Positions 17,479 through 28,898 are shown, counted from the first letter of the stretch. The stretch: 64,000 nt of DNA from an uncultured Pelagibacteraceae bacterium (GCA_902599495.1 CACKFY010000001.1:59968-123967); one strand, 5' to 3'. Numbers and translations are program-made. The notes: generated by a model not told the origin, from the letters alone.

Positions 17479-18636
17479 ATGGCATCTAATTTTAAAGTAA
17501 TGCAAGTAATACCAAAACTAGGGTACGGAGGTGCTGAGACTGGCTGTTATGATTTAGCACATTTTTTAGCCGAAAAAGATTGCAGATCAATAATTGTAAC
17601 AAGCGGAGGACCTTTGATTAAATATGTCAGAAGAAAAAAAGTAAAAATTATTAAACTCCCAGTTCATCTTAAGAATCCATTTGCTTTAATATTTAATGCA
17701 CTGGCTTTAATTTTATTACAGATTATTTATAGAATTGATATCGTTCATGCCAGGAGCAGAGCCCCTGCATGGTCTTGTTATTGGTCAACATTTTTTACTA
17801 GAAGAAAATTTGTTACGACGTTTCACGGTACTTACAATTTTAAAAATAAATTTAAAAAATTCTATAATAGTGTGATGGTAAAATCAAAATTAACGATTGC
17901 AGGATCAAATTTTATATTTAACCATATAAATGAAAATTACAAAAACTACTTAAAACCAAAAAATAAACTGTTGGTTATCTTTAGGGGAATAAATTTACAT
18001 TATTTTGATCCTAAGAATATTTCTGATATTAAGCTCTTAAGACTCAAAAAAGATTGGTCAATCGAAGATGACAAATTTAAAATTCTTTTGCCTGGAAGAT
18101 TAACAAATTGGAAAGGACAACTGAATTTTATTGAGGCTTTAAATATCTTAATTGAAGATTATAAAAATGATAAATTTCAAGCTATAATTTTGGGATCAGA
18201 TCAAGGTAGAAATGTATATAAAAAAAAACTGCAAAGTTTAATAGACAGATATAATATAAATAAGAAAATAATTTTTGTGGAGCACTGTAAAGAGATGCCC
18301 CTAGCTTACGCGTTGGCTGATGTTGTGGTCTCAAGCTCAATCGAGCCAGAGGCATTTGGGAGAGTAGCCGTAGAGGCCCAAGCTATGCAAAAGCCTATAA
18401 TTGCAACTAAATTAGGAGGATCAATGGAAACAGTTCTTAATAATAAATCAGGGATTCTTTATAAGTTTGACGATCCTCGAGAATTAGCTAAAAATATTAA
18501 TTCTTTTATGGAAACAGATAAATTGGCATTGAATATAATGGGGGTTGAAGGTAGAAAAAACGTAGTAAAAAAATTTGATGTTGAAAAAATGTGTCAAAGT
18601 ACATTTAATGAATACAAAAAGCTTCTAAATAAATAA
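17479..18636 (+). CDS. Glycosyltransferase family 4 (GT-B fold)
   Basis: A 385-aa cytoplasmic glycosyltransferase. The N-terminal domain opens with GYGGAETGCYDLA, the acceptor-side Rossmann fold of GT4 enzymes. The C-terminal domain has LLPGRLTNWKGQ and the nucleotide-sugar EX7E motif in EPEAFGRVAVEAQAMQKP. Such enzymes add a sugar to lipid or polysaccharide acceptors in envelope synthesis; donor and acceptor are unknown. Its stop shares a base with the thrS start (TAATG), so it heads the translation operon, an unexpected partner. Confidence 0.87.
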   Translation: MASNFKVMQVIPKLGYGGAETGCYDLAHFLAEKDCRSIIVTSGGPLIKYVRRKKVKIIKLPVHLKNPFALIFNALALILLQIIYRIDIVHARSRAPAWSCYWSTFFTRRKFVTTFHGTYNFKNKFKKFYNSVMVKSKLTIAGSNFIFNHINENYKNYLKPKNKLLVIFRGINLHYFDPKNISDIKLLRLKKDWSIEDDKFKILLPGRLTNWKGQLNFIEALNILIEDYKNDKFQAIILGSDQGRNVYKKKLQSLIDRYNINKKIIFVEHCKEMPLAYALADVVVSSSIEPEAFGRVAVEAQAMQKPIIATKLGGSMETVLNNKSGILYKFDDPRELAKNINSFMETDKLALNIMGVEGRKNVVKKFDVEKMCQSTFNEYKKLLNK

Positions 18637-20555
18637 TGCCAAATATTCAGCTCTTAGATGGAAAAAAAATTCCCTTCGATGAAAAGATTAATGGCTTCGA
18701 TCTAATCAAGAAAATAAGTAAATCCCTTGAGAAAAAAGCCCTTATCATGGAAGTTGATGGAAACCTGAAAGATTTAAGTTTTGAAATTACGAAAAATTCT
18801 AAAGTTAAGATAATTACTGCAGATGACAAAGATGGTTTAGATGTTCTTAGACATGATGCTGCACATATTATGGCTATGTCTGTTCAAGAACTTTTTCCTG
18901 GCACACAAGTAACAATTGGACCAGTAATTGAAAATGGATTTTATTATGATTTTGCAAGAAAGGAACCTTTCACTTCTGAGGATTTAGAAAAAATTGAAAA
19001 AAAAATGTCAGAAATAATTGATAGAGATGTCAAAACTAGAAGGGAAGTTTGGGAAAGAGATAAAGCAATTAATCATTTTAAAAAAATTGGAGAAAAATAC
19101 AAAGCTGAAATAATCGAAAGTATTCCGAAAGGAGAGGAGCTTTCAATTTATCATCATGGAGATACTTGGCACGATTTATGTAGAGGACCACATTTACCTT
19201 CATCTGGTAAAATCGGAAAAGCTTTTAAGTTAACTAAAGTTTCAGGCGCATATTGGAGGGGAGACTCTAATAATGAAATGTTACAAAGAATATACGGAAC
19301 TTGTTGGAGCAATAAAGAGCAATTAAAATTGTATTTAGATAGGCTAGAAGAGGCTGAAAAACGAGATCATAGAAAACTAGGTAAAGAAATGGATTTATTT
19401 CATTTTAGAGAAGAAAGTCCAGGATCTGTATTTTGGCATGAAAAGGGATGGATTTTATTTCAAAGACTTGTTGAGTACATGAGGTTTAGACAAAGACTGG
19501 ATGGTTATAAAGAGATCAACACACCAGAATTATTAGATAAAACTTTATGGGAAAAATCTGGTCATTGGGAAAAGTTTGCAGAACATATGTATACCTCAGA
19601 AACTCCAGATGAAAAAGTTTTTGCAATTAAACCAATGAATTGCCCAGGCTGTGTTCAAATATTTAACCAAGGACTTAAAAGCTACCGCGACCTACCATTA
19701 AAACTTTCTGAATTTGGTAAGGTTCATAGATATGAACCTTCAGGAGCGTTACACGGACTACTTAGAGTTAGAGCTTTTACTCAAGATGATGCACATATAT
19801 TTTGTACAGAAGATCAAATTACTCAAGAATGTTTAAGTGTTACGAATTTAATAATAGATATTTATAAAAATCTTGGTTTTGAAAAGGTAATTTTAAAATA
19901 TTCAGATCGACCTGAAAAAAGAGTTGGAGATGATAAAATTTGGGATAAATCTGAGGCTGCATTATTGACCGCAATCAAAAAGTCAAAACTTGAATATTCA
20001 ATAAACAAAGGTGAAGGAGCATTTTACGGACCTAAAATTGAATTCGTTCTTCAAGATGCAATAGGCAGGGATTGGCAATGTGGAACTTTACAAGTTGATT
20101 TAAACTTGCCGGGAAGACTCGGCGCCTCCTATATTAATAAATTAGGTGAAAAACAAGTTCCAGTCATGTTACATAGGGCTTTATTCGGTTCTCTAGAAAG
20201 ATTTATAGGTATTTTAATTGAAAATTATGCGGGCAAGCTTCCTTTTTGGCTATCACCATCACAAGCAGTGGTATGTCCAATCGCAGAAGATAATAATAAT
20301 TATGCAAAAAAGTTATTTGAAGATTTGTTTAAAGAGAGTATAAAATGTGAAGTGGATTTAAGAAATCAAAAAATTAGTTATAAAATAAGAGAACATTCAT
20401 TAGCCAAAGTACCAATGATTTTGGTGTGCGGTAAGAAAGAAGAGAAAGATAAAACTGTAACAGTGAGAACTTTGGGATCAGAAAAACAAGAAACGTTTAA
20501 AAGGGACGAATTTATTAAACGTATTATCAAATTAAATAAGATGCCAATTAATTAA
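18636..20555 (+). CDS. thrS: Threonyl-tRNA synthetase
   Basis: Charges tRNA-Thr. The 639-aa chain has the complete order: TGS domain (about 1-62), the editing domain with HDAAHIMA near residue 72 and DLCRGPHLP near 184, the class II catalytic core (MNCPGCVQIF, RYEPSGALHGLLRVRAF, and FGSLERFIGILIE as motif 3), and the anticodon-binding domain in the last 110 residues. Length equals that of E. coli. ATG 18636 overlaps the preceding stop, and infC begins directly after its own stop, giving the common thrS-infC-rpmI-rplT-pheST order. Confidence 0.97.
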   Translation: MPNIQLLDGKKIPFDEKINGFDLIKKISKSLEKKALIMEVDGNLKDLSFEITKNSKVKIITADDKDGLDVLRHDAAHIMAMSVQELFPGTQVTIGPVIENGFYYDFARKEPFTSEDLEKIEKKMSEIIDRDVKTRREVWERDKAINHFKKIGEKYKAEIIESIPKGEELSIYHHGDTWHDLCRGPHLPSSGKIGKAFKLTKVSGAYWRGDSNNEMLQRIYGTCWSNKEQLKLYLDRLEEAEKRDHRKLGKEMDLFHFREESPGSVFWHEKGWILFQRLVEYMRFRQRLDGYKEINTPELLDKTLWEKSGHWEKFAEHMYTSETPDEKVFAIKPMNCPGCVQIFNQGLKSYRDLPLKLSEFGKVHRYEPSGALHGLLRVRAFTQDDAHIFCTEDQITQECLSVTNLIIDIYKNLGFEKVILKYSDRPEKRVGDDKIWDKSEAALLTAIKKSKLEYSINKGEGAFYGPKIEFVLQDAIGRDWQCGTLQVDLNLPGRLGASYINKLGEKQVPVMLHRALFGSLERFIGILIENYAGKLPFWLSPSQAVVCPIAEDNNNYAKKLFEDLFKESIKCEVDLRNQKISYKIREHSLAKVPMILVCGKKEEKDKTVTVRTLGSEKQETFKRDEFIKRIIKLNKMPIN

Positions 20556-21101
20556 GTGTCAAATTTTAAACCGAACTATTTTCAGAGAAGAAGTAAAAAT
20601 CAAGGTCCAAAAGCTAACGAGCGTATCAAAGCTCTTGATGTTCAAGTTATCGGTAGCGAAGGAAATAATTTAGGTGTTATGCAATTAAAACAAGCTATTC
20701 AATTAGCAAAAGATGAGGGCCTTGATCTAATAGAGATCTCACCAAATGCGAATCCCCCTGTGTGCAAAATTATGGACATGGGAAAATATAAATATGATTT
20801 ACAAAAGAAAGCAAATTTGGCAAAAAAGAAACAAAAGGTAGTATCTTTAAAAGAAATTAAATTAAGACCAGGGACAGAAATTCATGATTATAACTTTAAA
20901 ATTAAAAATGCTAAAAAATTTATTTCTAAAGGTGATAAAGTTAAGTTTACTGTTAAATTTAAAGGCCGGGAAATGCAACACGTTGAACTGGGTAAAGATT
21001 TAATGCAAAGAATTATTACTGACACTAAAGATATTGGCAAGGTAGAAACCCACCCAAAATTTGAGGGAAGACAAATGATAATGATAATTCAGCCCAATTA
21101 A
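20556..21101 (+). CDS. infC: Translation initiation factor IF-3
   Basis: IF-3 binds the 30S subunit and checks start codon and initiator tRNA. The 181-aa product contains the N-terminal domain (NERIKALDVQVIGSEG), the Lys-rich linker and the C-terminal domain (KFKGREMQH). It starts at GTG (20556-20558) immediately after the thrS stop. A weak start is usual for infC, because IF-3 represses its own rare start codon; here it is GTG rather than the E. coli ATT, and whether autocontrol operates is inference. Confidence 0.95.
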   Translation: MSNFKPNYFQRRSKNQGPKANERIKALDVQVIGSEGNNLGVMQLKQAIQLAKDEGLDLIEISPNANPPVCKIMDMGKYKYDLQKKANLAKKKQKVVSLKEIKLRPGTEIHDYNFKIKNAKKFISKGDKVKFTVKFKGREMQHVELGKDLMQRIITDTKDIGKVETHPKFEGRQMIMIIQPN

Positions 21102-21117
21102 TGTAAAAAATATAACC

Positions 21118-21146
21118 TTGTAAAGATTTACTAATATATATATAAC
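21118..21146 (+). promoter_or_regulatory. Candidate sigma70 promoter for rpmI-rplT
   Basis: TTGTAA (21118-21123) and TATAAC (21141-21146) are separated by 17 bases in the short gap between infC and rpmI. The predicted start near 21153 is only a few bases before the rpmI ATG at 21158, giving a very short leader. In this A+T-rich DNA such matches arise easily, so this is a moderate call. Confidence 0.35.
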
Positions 21147-21157
21147 CCGATTAACTT

Positions 21158-21364
21158 ATGCCAAAACTTAAAACAAAAAGCTCAGCAAAAAAAAGATTTA
21201 AAATGACAGCTTCTGGTAAAGTTAAAATGCCTCAAGCTAACAAAAGACATGGTATGATTAAAAGAACTAACAATCAAATTAGAAAACAAAGAGGGACTAC
21301 GATTATGTCTAAGCAAGACTCAAAAATTGTTAAATCGTACATGCCTTATAATTTAAGAGGTTAA
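21158..21364 (+). CDS. rpmI: Ribosomal protein L35
   Basis: A 68-aa basic 50S protein with the family pattern [13 protein letters not shown] at the N-terminus, KRHGM and a C-terminal YMPYNLRG. Length is in the usual 64-68 range. It precedes rplT with one base between stop and start, the standard arrangement. Confidence 0.95.
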   Translation: MPKLKTKSSAKKRFKMTASGKVKMPQANKRHGMIKRTNNQIRKQRGTTIMSKQDSKIVKSYMPYNLRG

Positions 21365-21365
21365 T

Positions 21366-21722
21366 ATGGCTAGAACAAAGCGTGGAGTAATCAGTAAAGC
21401 AAAACATAAAAAAGTTTTCAAAGCTGTAAAAGGTCAATACGGTAGAAGAAAAAACACTATCCGTGTAGCTAGGCAAGCTATGGAAAAAGCAATGCAATAC
21501 GCTTACAGGGATAGAAAAGCGAAGAAAAGAGATTTTAGATCTTTGTGGATTCAAAGAATAAATGCTGGGGTCAGGACAGAGGGCCTTACTTACTCAAGAT
21601 TTATCAACGGCCTAGCTAAGTCGAAAATCAAATTAGATAGAAAAGTATTGGCAGAACTAGCTTATAACAACCCCGACGTATTCAAAACTATCGTAAAAAA
21701 AGTTCAATCATCCCTTAACTAA
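21366..21722 (+). CDS. rplT: Ribosomal protein L20
   Basis: A 118-aa rRNA-binding 50S assembly protein. It has the expected N-terminal basic extension ([18 protein letters not shown]), [24 protein letters not shown] and the globular C-terminal part ([11 protein letters not shown]). Length is typical. The next gene, pheS, follows after 46 bp. Confidence 0.96.
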   Translation: MARTKRGVISKAKHKKVFKAVKGQYGRRKNTIRVARQAMEKAMQYAYRDRKAKKRDFRSLWIQRINAGVRTEGLTYSRFINGLAKSKIKLDRKVLAELAYNNPDVFKTIVKKVQSSLN

Positions 21723-21768
21723 TTAAGGTCTTTGATTTATCTTATAAATTATAAAAGAATCAAAATTT

Positions 21769-22836
21769 ATGAGTGATCTAGATAATATCTTAAATAGCTT
21801 TGAGACCAAGTTTTCTCAAATTAAAAATAAAGATGATCTACAAAATTTAAAATCTGAATTTTTTGGAAAAAATGGTTCGATTTCATTACAATTCAAGAGA
21901 ATGGGTTCGCTTAACGTAGAGGAAAGAAAAATTTTTGCAAAAAAACTAAACGGTATCAAGGATAAATTAACTTCCCAAATAGATAAAAAATTTAAAGATT
22001 TTGAGAATCAAGCGATAAATAAAAAATTAAAAGATGAAAAAGTTGATATAACTTTACCAATAAGGTCTATTCAGAGTGGAAAAATTCATCCTGTGTCACA
22101 GGTTATCGATGAAATTTCTTCAATTTTTTCAGAAATTGGATTTTCTGTTGCTGAAGGACCAGATGTAGAATCAGAGTATAATAATTTTACAGCATTAAAT
22201 ACACCTGAGGACCATCCAGCACGGGACATGCATGATACTTTTTATCTTGATAAAGACAAAAAAACACTTTTAAGAACACATACTTCACCAGTTCAAATAA
22301 GAACAATGTTAAATGGTAAACCACCATTTAAAATTATAGTACCTGGAAGAACTTACAGGTGTGACAGCGATCAAACTCACGCTCCAATGTTTCATCAATT
22401 AGAAGGCCTTCATATAGATAAAGATATAACAATGGCACACTTAAAAGGATGTTTAAATTACTTCATCAGAGAATTCTTCGAAGTAAAAAAAATAAAAATG
22501 AGGTTTAGACCTAGTCATTTTCCATTTACAGAGCCATCTGCTGAGGTGGATATAGGTTATAAAATTAAAAATGGAAAAATAGTAATTGGTGAGGGTGATA
22601 AATGGTTAGAAATATTAGGGTGTGGAATGGTCCATCCTAATGTATTAAAAAATACAAAGGTTGATCCGAATAAATTTCAAGGGTTTGCTTTCGGTATGGG
22701 AATTGACCGTCTAGCTATGCTCAAATATGGAATTAATGATCTTAGAGCGTTCTTTGAAACAGATTACAGATGGTTAAATCATTTTGGTTTTGACCCTTTA
22801 GATGTACCTACGAACTATAGAGGCCTAAGTAGATGA
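21769..22836 (+). CDS. pheS: Phenylalanyl-tRNA synthetase alpha subunit
   Basis: Catalytic subunit of the heterotetrameric PheRS. In 355 aa there is an N-terminal coiled-coil (about 1-90) that grips tRNA and a class II catalytic core with [45 protein letters not shown] and motif 3 [14 protein letters not shown]. The ATGA overlap with pheT (4 bp) fits balanced subunit production. Slightly longer than E. coli PheS (327 aa), as in other alphaproteobacteria. Confidence 0.96.
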   Translation: MSDLDNILNSFETKFSQIKNKDDLQNLKSEFFGKNGSISLQFKRMGSLNVEERKIFAKKLNGIKDKLTSQIDKKFKDFENQAINKKLKDEKVDITLPIRSIQSGKIHPVSQVIDEISSIFSEIGFSVAEGPDVESEYNNFTALNTPEDHPARDMHDTFYLDKDKKTLLRTHTSPVQIRTMLNGKPPFKIIVPGRTYRCDSDQTHAPMFHQLEGLHIDKDITMAHLKGCLNYFIREFFEVKKIKMRFRPSHFPFTEPSAEVDIGYKIKNGKIVIGEGDKWLEILGCGMVHPNVLKNTKVDPNKFQGFAFGMGIDRLAMLKYGINDLRAFFETDYRWLNHFGFDPLDVPTNYRGLSR

Positions 22837-25232
22837 TTTTAACTCTTTCATGGCTTAGAAATCATTTAAATACTAAAGCTAATATTAATGAAATAATTGC
22901 AAAACTCACAAATATCGGCTTGGAGGTGGAAGGAGTTAAAGAGGGCTCTGGCAACATGTCCGAGTTTAAAATTGCAAAAATTTTAAAAACAGAGAAACAT
23001 CCAAATGCTGATAAGCTTAAGCTATGTGATGTAAATATTGGGGGATCGTCAATTGTAAAAGTTGTTTGTGGAGCAGACAATGCAAGGAATGGGTTAATAA
23101 CTGTTTATGCACCCCCTGGAGCAATAATACCTAAATCAAAAATGAAATTAAAAGTTGCTAAAATAAGAGGAGTTGAGTCTAGAGGAATGCTTTGTTCTGA
23201 AAGCGAACTTAATTTATCAGATGAAAGCGCTGGGATAATAGAACTTAAAAATATAAATAGTAAAATAGGAAAAAGCTTTTTTAAAAGTTCTGGTGAAAAG
23301 ATAGTTGATTTATCAATAACACCAAACCGTCCAGATTGTCTTGGTATCAGAGGGATTGCTCGAGACCTTGCGGCAGCCGGTGTAGGCAAATTAATTGAAT
23401 TGAAAAAAAATAAAATTAAACAAAAAACCAATCAAAAAATCAAAGTATCGATAACAAAAGAAAAAAATCAAGGATGCCATGCTTTTGGAAGCTGCTTAAT
23501 AACAGGAGTTAAAAATCAAGATAGTCCAAAATGGTTAAAGGATAAAATTACCTCACTGGGTCTAAAACCTATTTCTGCAATAGTTGATATAACAAATTAT
23601 GTTATGTTTGATTTAAACAGACCTCTCCATGCTTATGATGCCGACAAAATAAACGAAGAAATCATTGTGAGGAATTCTAAAAAAGGCGAGTCATTTACAG
23701 CCTTAGATGATAAAAATTATATACTCCAAAAAAATATGTGTGTTATTGCTGATAAAAGTGGTGTTTTAGGACTTGGAGGTATAATTGGAGGCACAAGATC
23801 AGGCACAGAGTTAAAAACAAAAAATATTTTATTAGAATCAGCTTATTTTGATCCATCGTCTATTAGAAAAACTTCTAAAGAACTTAATATTGATACAGAT
23901 GCAAAATACAGGTTCGAACGAGGTATAGATCCGAATTCGATGTTAGATGGTTTAAAAACAGCGACAGAATTAATATTAAAAATATGTGGAGGTGAAGCAA
24001 GTAAATTTAGTATTTCTGGAAAAAAAGTATTTAAAAGTAAAAATATAGATCTTAATGTTGTAAAATTTAAGAACACAATAGGATTTTCCATTGCGGACGG
24101 TGAGACAAAAAAAATCTTAAATTCTTTGGGGTTTAAAACTCAGTCTGGTAAAAAAATTTTAAAAGTGCAGGTACCAACCTGGAGACCCGATATAAATCAA
24201 GAAATAGATTTAATAGAAGAACTAATACGAATAAAAGGCTTTGATAAGATTGCGTTAATCGAACCTGAAAAAAAAAGAAACAAAGATACGCTTAACTTTC
24301 AACAAAAATTATTTCACTTGGGTCAGCGTTGTGTATCAAATAGAGGATACTACGAAGCCGTGACGTGGTCGTTTACTGATGAAAAAATTGATAACTTAGT
24401 TTATGACGATAAAAATTCTATTTCTATATTAAACCCTATTTCAAATGAGCTTAATGTTTTAAGGAGATCTATATTCTCTAATTTACTTTTTTATTTGAAA
24501 AAAAACCAAGACAGAGGTTTTCAAGATATTGCTTTATTTGAGGTAGGCCCTGTTTTTTTTGGAAAGAAACCAGGTGAGCAACAGATTGTAATTGGTGCCG
24601 TCAAGTCTGGTCAATTATATAAAAGAAGTTGGTCAGAAAAAACTAGAAATGTTGATATTTTTGACGTTAAGACAGACGTGATAAAAACTTTAAATGAGAT
24701 AGGAATAAATGAGGAAGACTTATATGTAAGCGCTAAAACAAAAAATTGTTATCATCCTGGAAGGTCCGGTTCAATTAATTTAAAATCAGAAAATGGTCCA
24801 CTTCTCGCTCAGTTTGGAGAAATACATCCTTCAATAGTCTCTAAATTAGACTATAAAGAAAAAAATATTTATGGTTTTGAAATTTTTTTAAAGAATATTC
24901 CTGAACCAAATAAAAAGCTTAGAATTTTAAAAGAAAATTTTAATTATTCTGACTTTCAAATTTCAGAAAGAGACTTCGCTTTCGTAATAGATAAAACTTA
25001 TCAAGTTGGAAAACTTAATAAAATTATAAAAAATTTAGATATAAATATCAAAACCGTAAATATATTTGATGTTTTCCAAGGGGGAAATTTACCTATTGAT
25101 AAAAAATCAATTGCAATTAATGTTTTATTACAAGCAAATGATAAGACTCTTTCCGATAATGATCTAAACCAAATTAGTGAGAAAATTATCAAAGAGGTTG
25201 AAAATAAAACTGGCGGGAACATCAGGTCATAA
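22833..25232 (+). CDS. pheT: Phenylalanyl-tRNA synthetase beta subunit
   Basis: The 799-aa beta subunit provides editing and tRNA binding. In order: an N-terminal tRNA-binding (EMAP-like) domain about 40-150 ([13 protein letters not shown]), the B3/4 editing domain with LDLN-like [11 protein letters not shown], the B5 domain (about 405-475), a degenerate class II-like core, and a C-terminal FDX-ACB anticodon domain ([10 protein letters not shown] to the end). Length is normal. Start codon ATG overlaps pheS by 4 bp; its stop overlaps the lepA start by one base. Confidence 0.96.
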   Translation: MILTLSWLRNHLNTKANINEIIAKLTNIGLEVEGVKEGSGNMSEFKIAKILKTEKHPNADKLKLCDVNIGGSSIVKVVCGADNARNGLITVYAPPGAIIPKSKMKLKVAKIRGVESRGMLCSESELNLSDESAGIIELKNINSKIGKSFFKSSGEKIVDLSITPNRPDCLGIRGIARDLAAAGVGKLIELKKNKIKQKTNQKIKVSITKEKNQGCHAFGSCLITGVKNQDSPKWLKDKITSLGLKPISAIVDITNYVMFDLNRPLHAYDADKINEEIIVRNSKKGESFTALDDKNYILQKNMCVIADKSGVLGLGGIIGGTRSGTELKTKNILLESAYFDPSSIRKTSKELNIDTDAKYRFERGIDPNSMLDGLKTATELILKICGGEASKFSISGKKVFKSKNIDLNVVKFKNTIGFSIADGETKKILNSLGFKTQSGKKILKVQVPTWRPDINQEIDLIEELIRIKGFDKIALIEPEKKRNKDTLNFQQKLFHLGQRCVSNRGYYEAVTWSFTDEKIDNLVYDDKNSISILNPISNELNVLRRSIFSNLLFYLKKNQDRGFQDIALFEVGPVFFGKKPGEQQIVIGAVKSGQLYKRSWSEKTRNVDIFDVKTDVIKTLNEIGINEEDLYVSAKTKNCYHPGRSGSINLKSENGPLLAQFGEIHPSIVSKLDYKEKNIYGFEIFLKNIPEPNKKLRILKENFNYSDFQISERDFAFVIDKTYQVGKLNKIIKNLDINIKTVNIFDVFQGGNLPIDKKSIAINVLLQANDKTLSDNDLNQISEKIIKEVENKTGGNIRS

Positions 25233-27040
25233 TGTCTGATATAGATAGAATTCGTAATTTTTCAATAATTGCGCATATTGATCACGGGAAATCAACAATC
25301 GCAGATAGAATAATTCACAAATGCGGAGGGTTAACAGATCGTGAAATGAAACAGCAAGTTCTAGACTCAATGGATATTGAAAGGGAAAGAGGAATAACAA
25401 TAAAAGCTCAGACGGTTAAATTAAAGTATCAATCAAAAAATGGAAAAGAATATGTTTTAAATATAATAGATACTCCAGGTCATGTTGATTTTGGATATGA
25501 GGTAAGTCGTTCTCTTTCTGCCTGTGAAGGATCATTATTAATAGTTGATAGCACTCAAGGTGTTGAAGCTCAAACCCTAGCGAATGTTTATCAAGCACTA
25601 GAAATAAACCATGAAGTAATTCCAATTCTAAATAAAATTGATCTACCGGCATCAGATATCGATAAAACAAAAAAAGAAATCGAAGATGTAGTTGGCATCG
25701 ATACAACTAACGCAATTCCATGTTCAGGTAAAACTGGTGAAGGTATTGACAATATTCTTGAAGCTATCATTAACGACCTACCATCTCCTAAAGGTAAAAA
25801 AGATGAAAAACTTAAATGTTTATTGGTAGACAGTTGGTACGATAGCTATTTAGGTGTTGTAATATTGGTAAGAGTAATAGATGGAAAAATTAAAAAGAAT
25901 ATGAGAATAAAACTACTTTCTAATAATCAAGAATATATTATTGAAAAAGTAGGTGTTTTTACACCTAAGCCAATAGATGTAAATGAGCTTAATTCTGGTG
26001 AAATAGGTTTTATTATAACAGGTATAAAATCTTTATCGGAAACCAAAGTAGGCGACACAATATGTGACGCGGCGCAACCAATAAATACTCCTTTACCAGG
26101 ATTTAAACCAAGCAAACCAGTTGTGTTTTGTGGACTTTTTCCTGTCGATAGCTCCGAGTTTCAAAAACTTAAAGATGGATTAGCCAAACTTAAACTAAAT
26201 GACGCAAGTTTTTCATACGAACCTGAGTCCTCAAGTGCTCTTGGATTGGGTTTTAGATGCGGTTTTTTAGGTCTTCTTCACCTTGAAATTATTACAGAAA
26301 GACTTGAAAGAGAGTTTGATGTAAATTTGATAACAACTACCCCTGGCGTAATTTATAAAGTGCATAAAATCAAAGGAGAAATTATTGATTTACAGAACCC
26401 AACAAATATGCCCGATCCCTCACAAATATTAAAAATAGAAGAGCCTTGGATTAAATCAACAATTATAACTCCGGATGAATATTTAGGATCAATAATAAAA
26501 ATATGCCAAGACAAAAGAGGAGTTCAAACCAACTTAAGTTATTCAGGCAAAAGAGCAGTTTTATCTTATGATCTTCCGCTAAACGAAGTTGTTTTTGACT
26601 TCAATGATCGATTAAAATCTGTCTCAAGTGGTTACGCCAGTTTTGATTATGAAATTTCTGGATATCGAGAGGGTGCACTAGTGAAATTAGGCATCTTAGT
26701 AAATGGAGAACCGGTAGACGCTCTTGCGATGATTATACATAAAGATTTTGCTCAAAAAACAGGTAGGCAGGTTTGTGAAAAACTAAAAGATTTAATTCCA
26801 AGACATAACTTCATGATACCAGTCCAGGCAGCTATTGGGGGTAAAATTATTGCTCGTGAGTCTATAAAAGGGTTTAAAAAAGATGTTTTAACAAAAATTC
26901 ATGGAGGCGGAGCTATGGACAGAAAAAGAAAACTCCTTGAAAAACAAAAAAAAGGTAAAGCTAGATCAAAACAGTTCGGCAAAGTAGAAATACCGCAAGA
27001 AGCTTTTATTGGCGTCTTAAAAATAAATAAAGAAACCTGA
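25232..27040 (+). CDS. lepA: Elongation factor 4 (back-translocating GTPase)
   Basis: A ribosome-associated translational GTPase thought to help 30S biogenesis and stalled ribosomes. The 602-aa protein has G1 AHIDHGKST (about 14-22), G3 [12 protein letters not shown]4 NKIDLP, the domain II-V architecture and the EF4-specific C-terminal domain ending in [17 protein letters not shown]. Usual length is about 600. TAATG coupling to pheT and TGATG coupling to the following glycosyltransferase place it mid-operon; lepB is not adjacent, unlike in E. coli. Confidence 0.97.
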   Translation: MSDIDRIRNFSIIAHIDHGKSTIADRIIHKCGGLTDREMKQQVLDSMDIERERGITIKAQTVKLKYQSKNGKEYVLNIIDTPGHVDFGYEVSRSLSACEGSLLIVDSTQGVEAQTLANVYQALEINHEVIPILNKIDLPASDIDKTKKEIEDVVGIDTTNAIPCSGKTGEGIDNILEAIINDLPSPKGKKDEKLKCLLVDSWYDSYLGVVILVRVIDGKIKKNMRIKLLSNNQEYIIEKVGVFTPKPIDVNELNSGEIGFIITGIKSLSETKVGDTICDAAQPINTPLPGFKPSKPVVFCGLFPVDSSEFQKLKDGLAKLKLNDASFSYEPESSSALGLGFRCGFLGLLHLEIITERLEREFDVNLITTTPGVIYKVHKIKGEIIDLQNPTNMPDPSQILKIEEPWIKSTIITPDEYLGSIIKICQDKRGVQTNLSYSGKRAVLSYDLPLNEVVFDFNDRLKSVSSGYASFDYEISGYREGALVKLGILVNGEPVDALAMIIHKDFAQKTGRQVCEKLKDLIPRHNFMIPVQAAIGGKIIARESIKGFKKDVLTKIHGGGAMDRKRKLLEKQKKGKARSKQFGKVEIPQEAFIGVLKINKET

Positions 27041-28053
27041 TGCAAAAATTATTTATCATTTCAAATGAAGCTATTTACGAAAACAATAATGTATTTTTTT
27101 GTGATAACAAAGATCTCAAATCGACACCCGAAGGTTTAGAAAAAAATTTTGAAGTAAATCTGATCGGTAGAAAAACTAACATTAAAAGATCACACAAAAT
27201 AAACATTAAAAATATTAAAGTTTTTAATTCGTTAATATCATTTTTACGAGAAATAATTCGTTCAATAAAAAACGAAAATACAAATTATCTTTTAATATCA
27301 ATCTCACCTTATACTTTTTTTGCTTGTATCTTTTTAAGGTTATTTAAAAAAAAACCAATAATTTATTTAAGAAGCAATGGATTTGATGAATACAAAATAA
27401 TCTTAGGGCACATGGGATATATCATTTATTATTTTATGTTTACTATTTCAACTAGCATTTCAACTAACATTAGTTGTAGAAAATATATTTTAAAAAATAA
27501 AAAAGGGTTTGTAGTACATCCTTCTCAATTAAATAATAAATGGCTTGAGAATAAAAAAAAATTTAATAATAGTAAAAAAAAACTACTTTATGTTGGTAGA
27601 ATGAGAAAAGAGAAAGGAATATTCTCTTTAATAGATATTTTAAAAGACAAAAATGACATTCAGCTTACGATTGTTGGCGAAGAAGAGAATTTAAATTTTA
27701 ATTCATATGACAATATAGATTTTGTCAAGATTATTAATAATGAAACAGAACTGATAAATATATTTGATGAACATAAAATTTTTATTCTTCCTTCATTCAC
27801 AGAGGGACAACCAATGGCTCTTTTAGAGTCCCTATCACGACTTAGACCTGCAATAATTTTTTCTGAGATAGATCATGTTATTCAAAATAGAGCTGGTATT
27901 TTTATTTCTGAAAGAAATTATGAAAGCCTTGAGAAAACTATTAGACATATAGATGATAATTATGAGAGCATTCAAGAGTTAATGAAAAAAAACAAATTAC
28001 CAACTTTTAATAATTTTATAAATAATTTAAGTGAAATCATCTTAAAAAATTAA
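27040..28053 (+). CDS. Glycosyltransferase (GT4-like)
   Basis: A 337-aa GT-B fold glycosyltransferase with a weakly conserved N-terminal half. The C-terminal half shows LLYVGRMRKEKGI, TIVGEEENL and the nucleotide-sugar motif PSFTEGQPMALLESLSRLRP, in which the EX7E glutamates are conserved. The N-terminal half contains a hydrophobic stretch near residues 95-110 and another near 125-145, suggesting membrane association. The start is TGATG-coupled to lepA. Probably acts with the adjacent GT2 enzyme in envelope glycan assembly; donor and acceptor unknown. Confidence 0.8.
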   Translation: MQKLFIISNEAIYENNNVFFCDNKDLKSTPEGLEKNFEVNLIGRKTNIKRSHKINIKNIKVFNSLISFLREIIRSIKNENTNYLLISISPYTFFACIFLRLFKKKPIIYLRSNGFDEYKIILGHMGYIIYYFMFTISTSISTNISCRKYILKNKKGFVVHPSQLNNKWLENKKKFNNSKKKLLYVGRMRKEKGIFSLIDILKDKNDIQLTIVGEEENLNFNSYDNIDFVKIINNETELINIFDEHKIFILPSFTEGQPMALLESLSRLRPAIIFSEIDHVIQNRAGIFISERNYESLEKTIRHIDDNYESIQELMKKNKLPTFNNFINNLSEIILKN

Positions 28054-28062
28054 AATTTACCT

Positions 28063-28761
28063 ATGAAAAATAATACCCTAGTATTTACAGCAACCTTTAA
28101 TGAGTCAGAAAATATAAAAAATTTTCTCGATAAAGCCTTAGATGTGAAAAATATAGATATTTTGATTGTTGATGACAACTCACCTGATGGAACAGCGAAA
28201 ATAATTGAAGATTTTCAAAAAAAATACCAAAACATAAAATTAATTGTCCGAAAAGGAAAAGAAGGACTAGATACAGCTCATAAACTTGCTTACAAATATG
28301 CTAAAGAGGAAGGGTATACAAATCTTATCACGATGGATGCAGATTTATCTCATGACCCATCTAAAATTCCGATGTTTATTGATGAGTTAAATTCAAACTC
28401 ATTTGTAATTGGTTCAAGGTATATCGAAGGAGGTAGAAATGAAACTAAGCTATCTAGGTATTTATTAAGCATAGTTGGAAATAAGATTATTAAAATTGTT
28501 TTAGGAATAAATTGTGAAGAATTTACAACTTCTTATCGTGCTTTTAATTTATCTAAATTAAGTAATTTTGATATTTATAAAATTAATGCTCAAGGTTATA
28601 GTTTTTTTATGGAGACAATTTATCAAATACATAAGTCGGGCTATTTAATTAAGCAAGTCCCAATAATTTTTGCTGATAGAAAAAAAGGGATATCTAAAAT
28701 TCCTAAAATTGAAACTTTAAGAACTTTAAAAAATTTATTTTTATTAAAGTTTTTTTCCTGA
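28063..28761 (+). CDS. Glycosyltransferase family 2, polyprenol monophosphomannose synthase type
   Basis: A 232-aa GT-A enzyme resembling dolichol-phosphate mannosyltransferases, which load a sugar onto a polyprenyl phosphate at the inner face of the membrane. The nucleotide-binding [10 protein letters not shown] (about 33-42), the metal-binding [12 protein letters not shown] (DXD-like, near residue 90) and GSRYIEGG are characteristic. It lacks the C-terminal membrane domain found in some members. It ends one base before tRNA-Ser, so the tRNA may be co-transcribed. Confidence 0.85.
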   Translation: MKNNTLVFTATFNESENIKNFLDKALDVKNIDILIVDDNSPDGTAKIIEDFQKKYQNIKLIVRKGKEGLDTAHKLAYKYAKEEGYTNLITMDADLSHDPSKIPMFIDELNSNSFVIGSRYIEGGRNETKLSRYLLSIVGNKIIKIVLGINCEEFTTSYRAFNLSKLSNFDIYKINAQGYSFFMETIYQIHKSGYLIKQVPIIFADRKKGISKIPKIETLRTLKNLFLLKFFS

Positions 28762-28762
28762 T

Positions 28763-28852
28763 GGAGAGGTGGCCGAGTGGTTGAAGGCGCACGCTTGGAA
28801 AGCGTGTAAACGGGAAACCGTTTCGAGGGTTCGAATCCCTCTCTCTCCGCCA
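28763..28852 (+). tRNA. tRNA-Ser (GGA anticodon)
   Basis: A 90-base tRNA with the long variable arm typical of serine. Acceptor GGAGAGG pairs with TCTCTCC, the anticodon arm ACGCTTGGAAAGCGT shows GGA, the extra arm is AACGGGAAACCGTT, the T arm is AGGGTTCGAATCCCT, and CCA is encoded at 28850-28852. It reads UCC/UCU serine codons. Confidence 0.96.
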
Positions 28853-28898
28853 TTTTCCAAAGATCTTGCACAACTTATAATTTGTAATAAAATGATTT

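Noticed and set aside
28641..28871. 76-codon minus-strand frame across tRNA-Ser
   Set aside because: It is the antisense translation of tRNA-Ser and the end of the GT2 gene; this is a well-known spurious protein pattern (EREGFEPSK...) seen over serine tRNAs.
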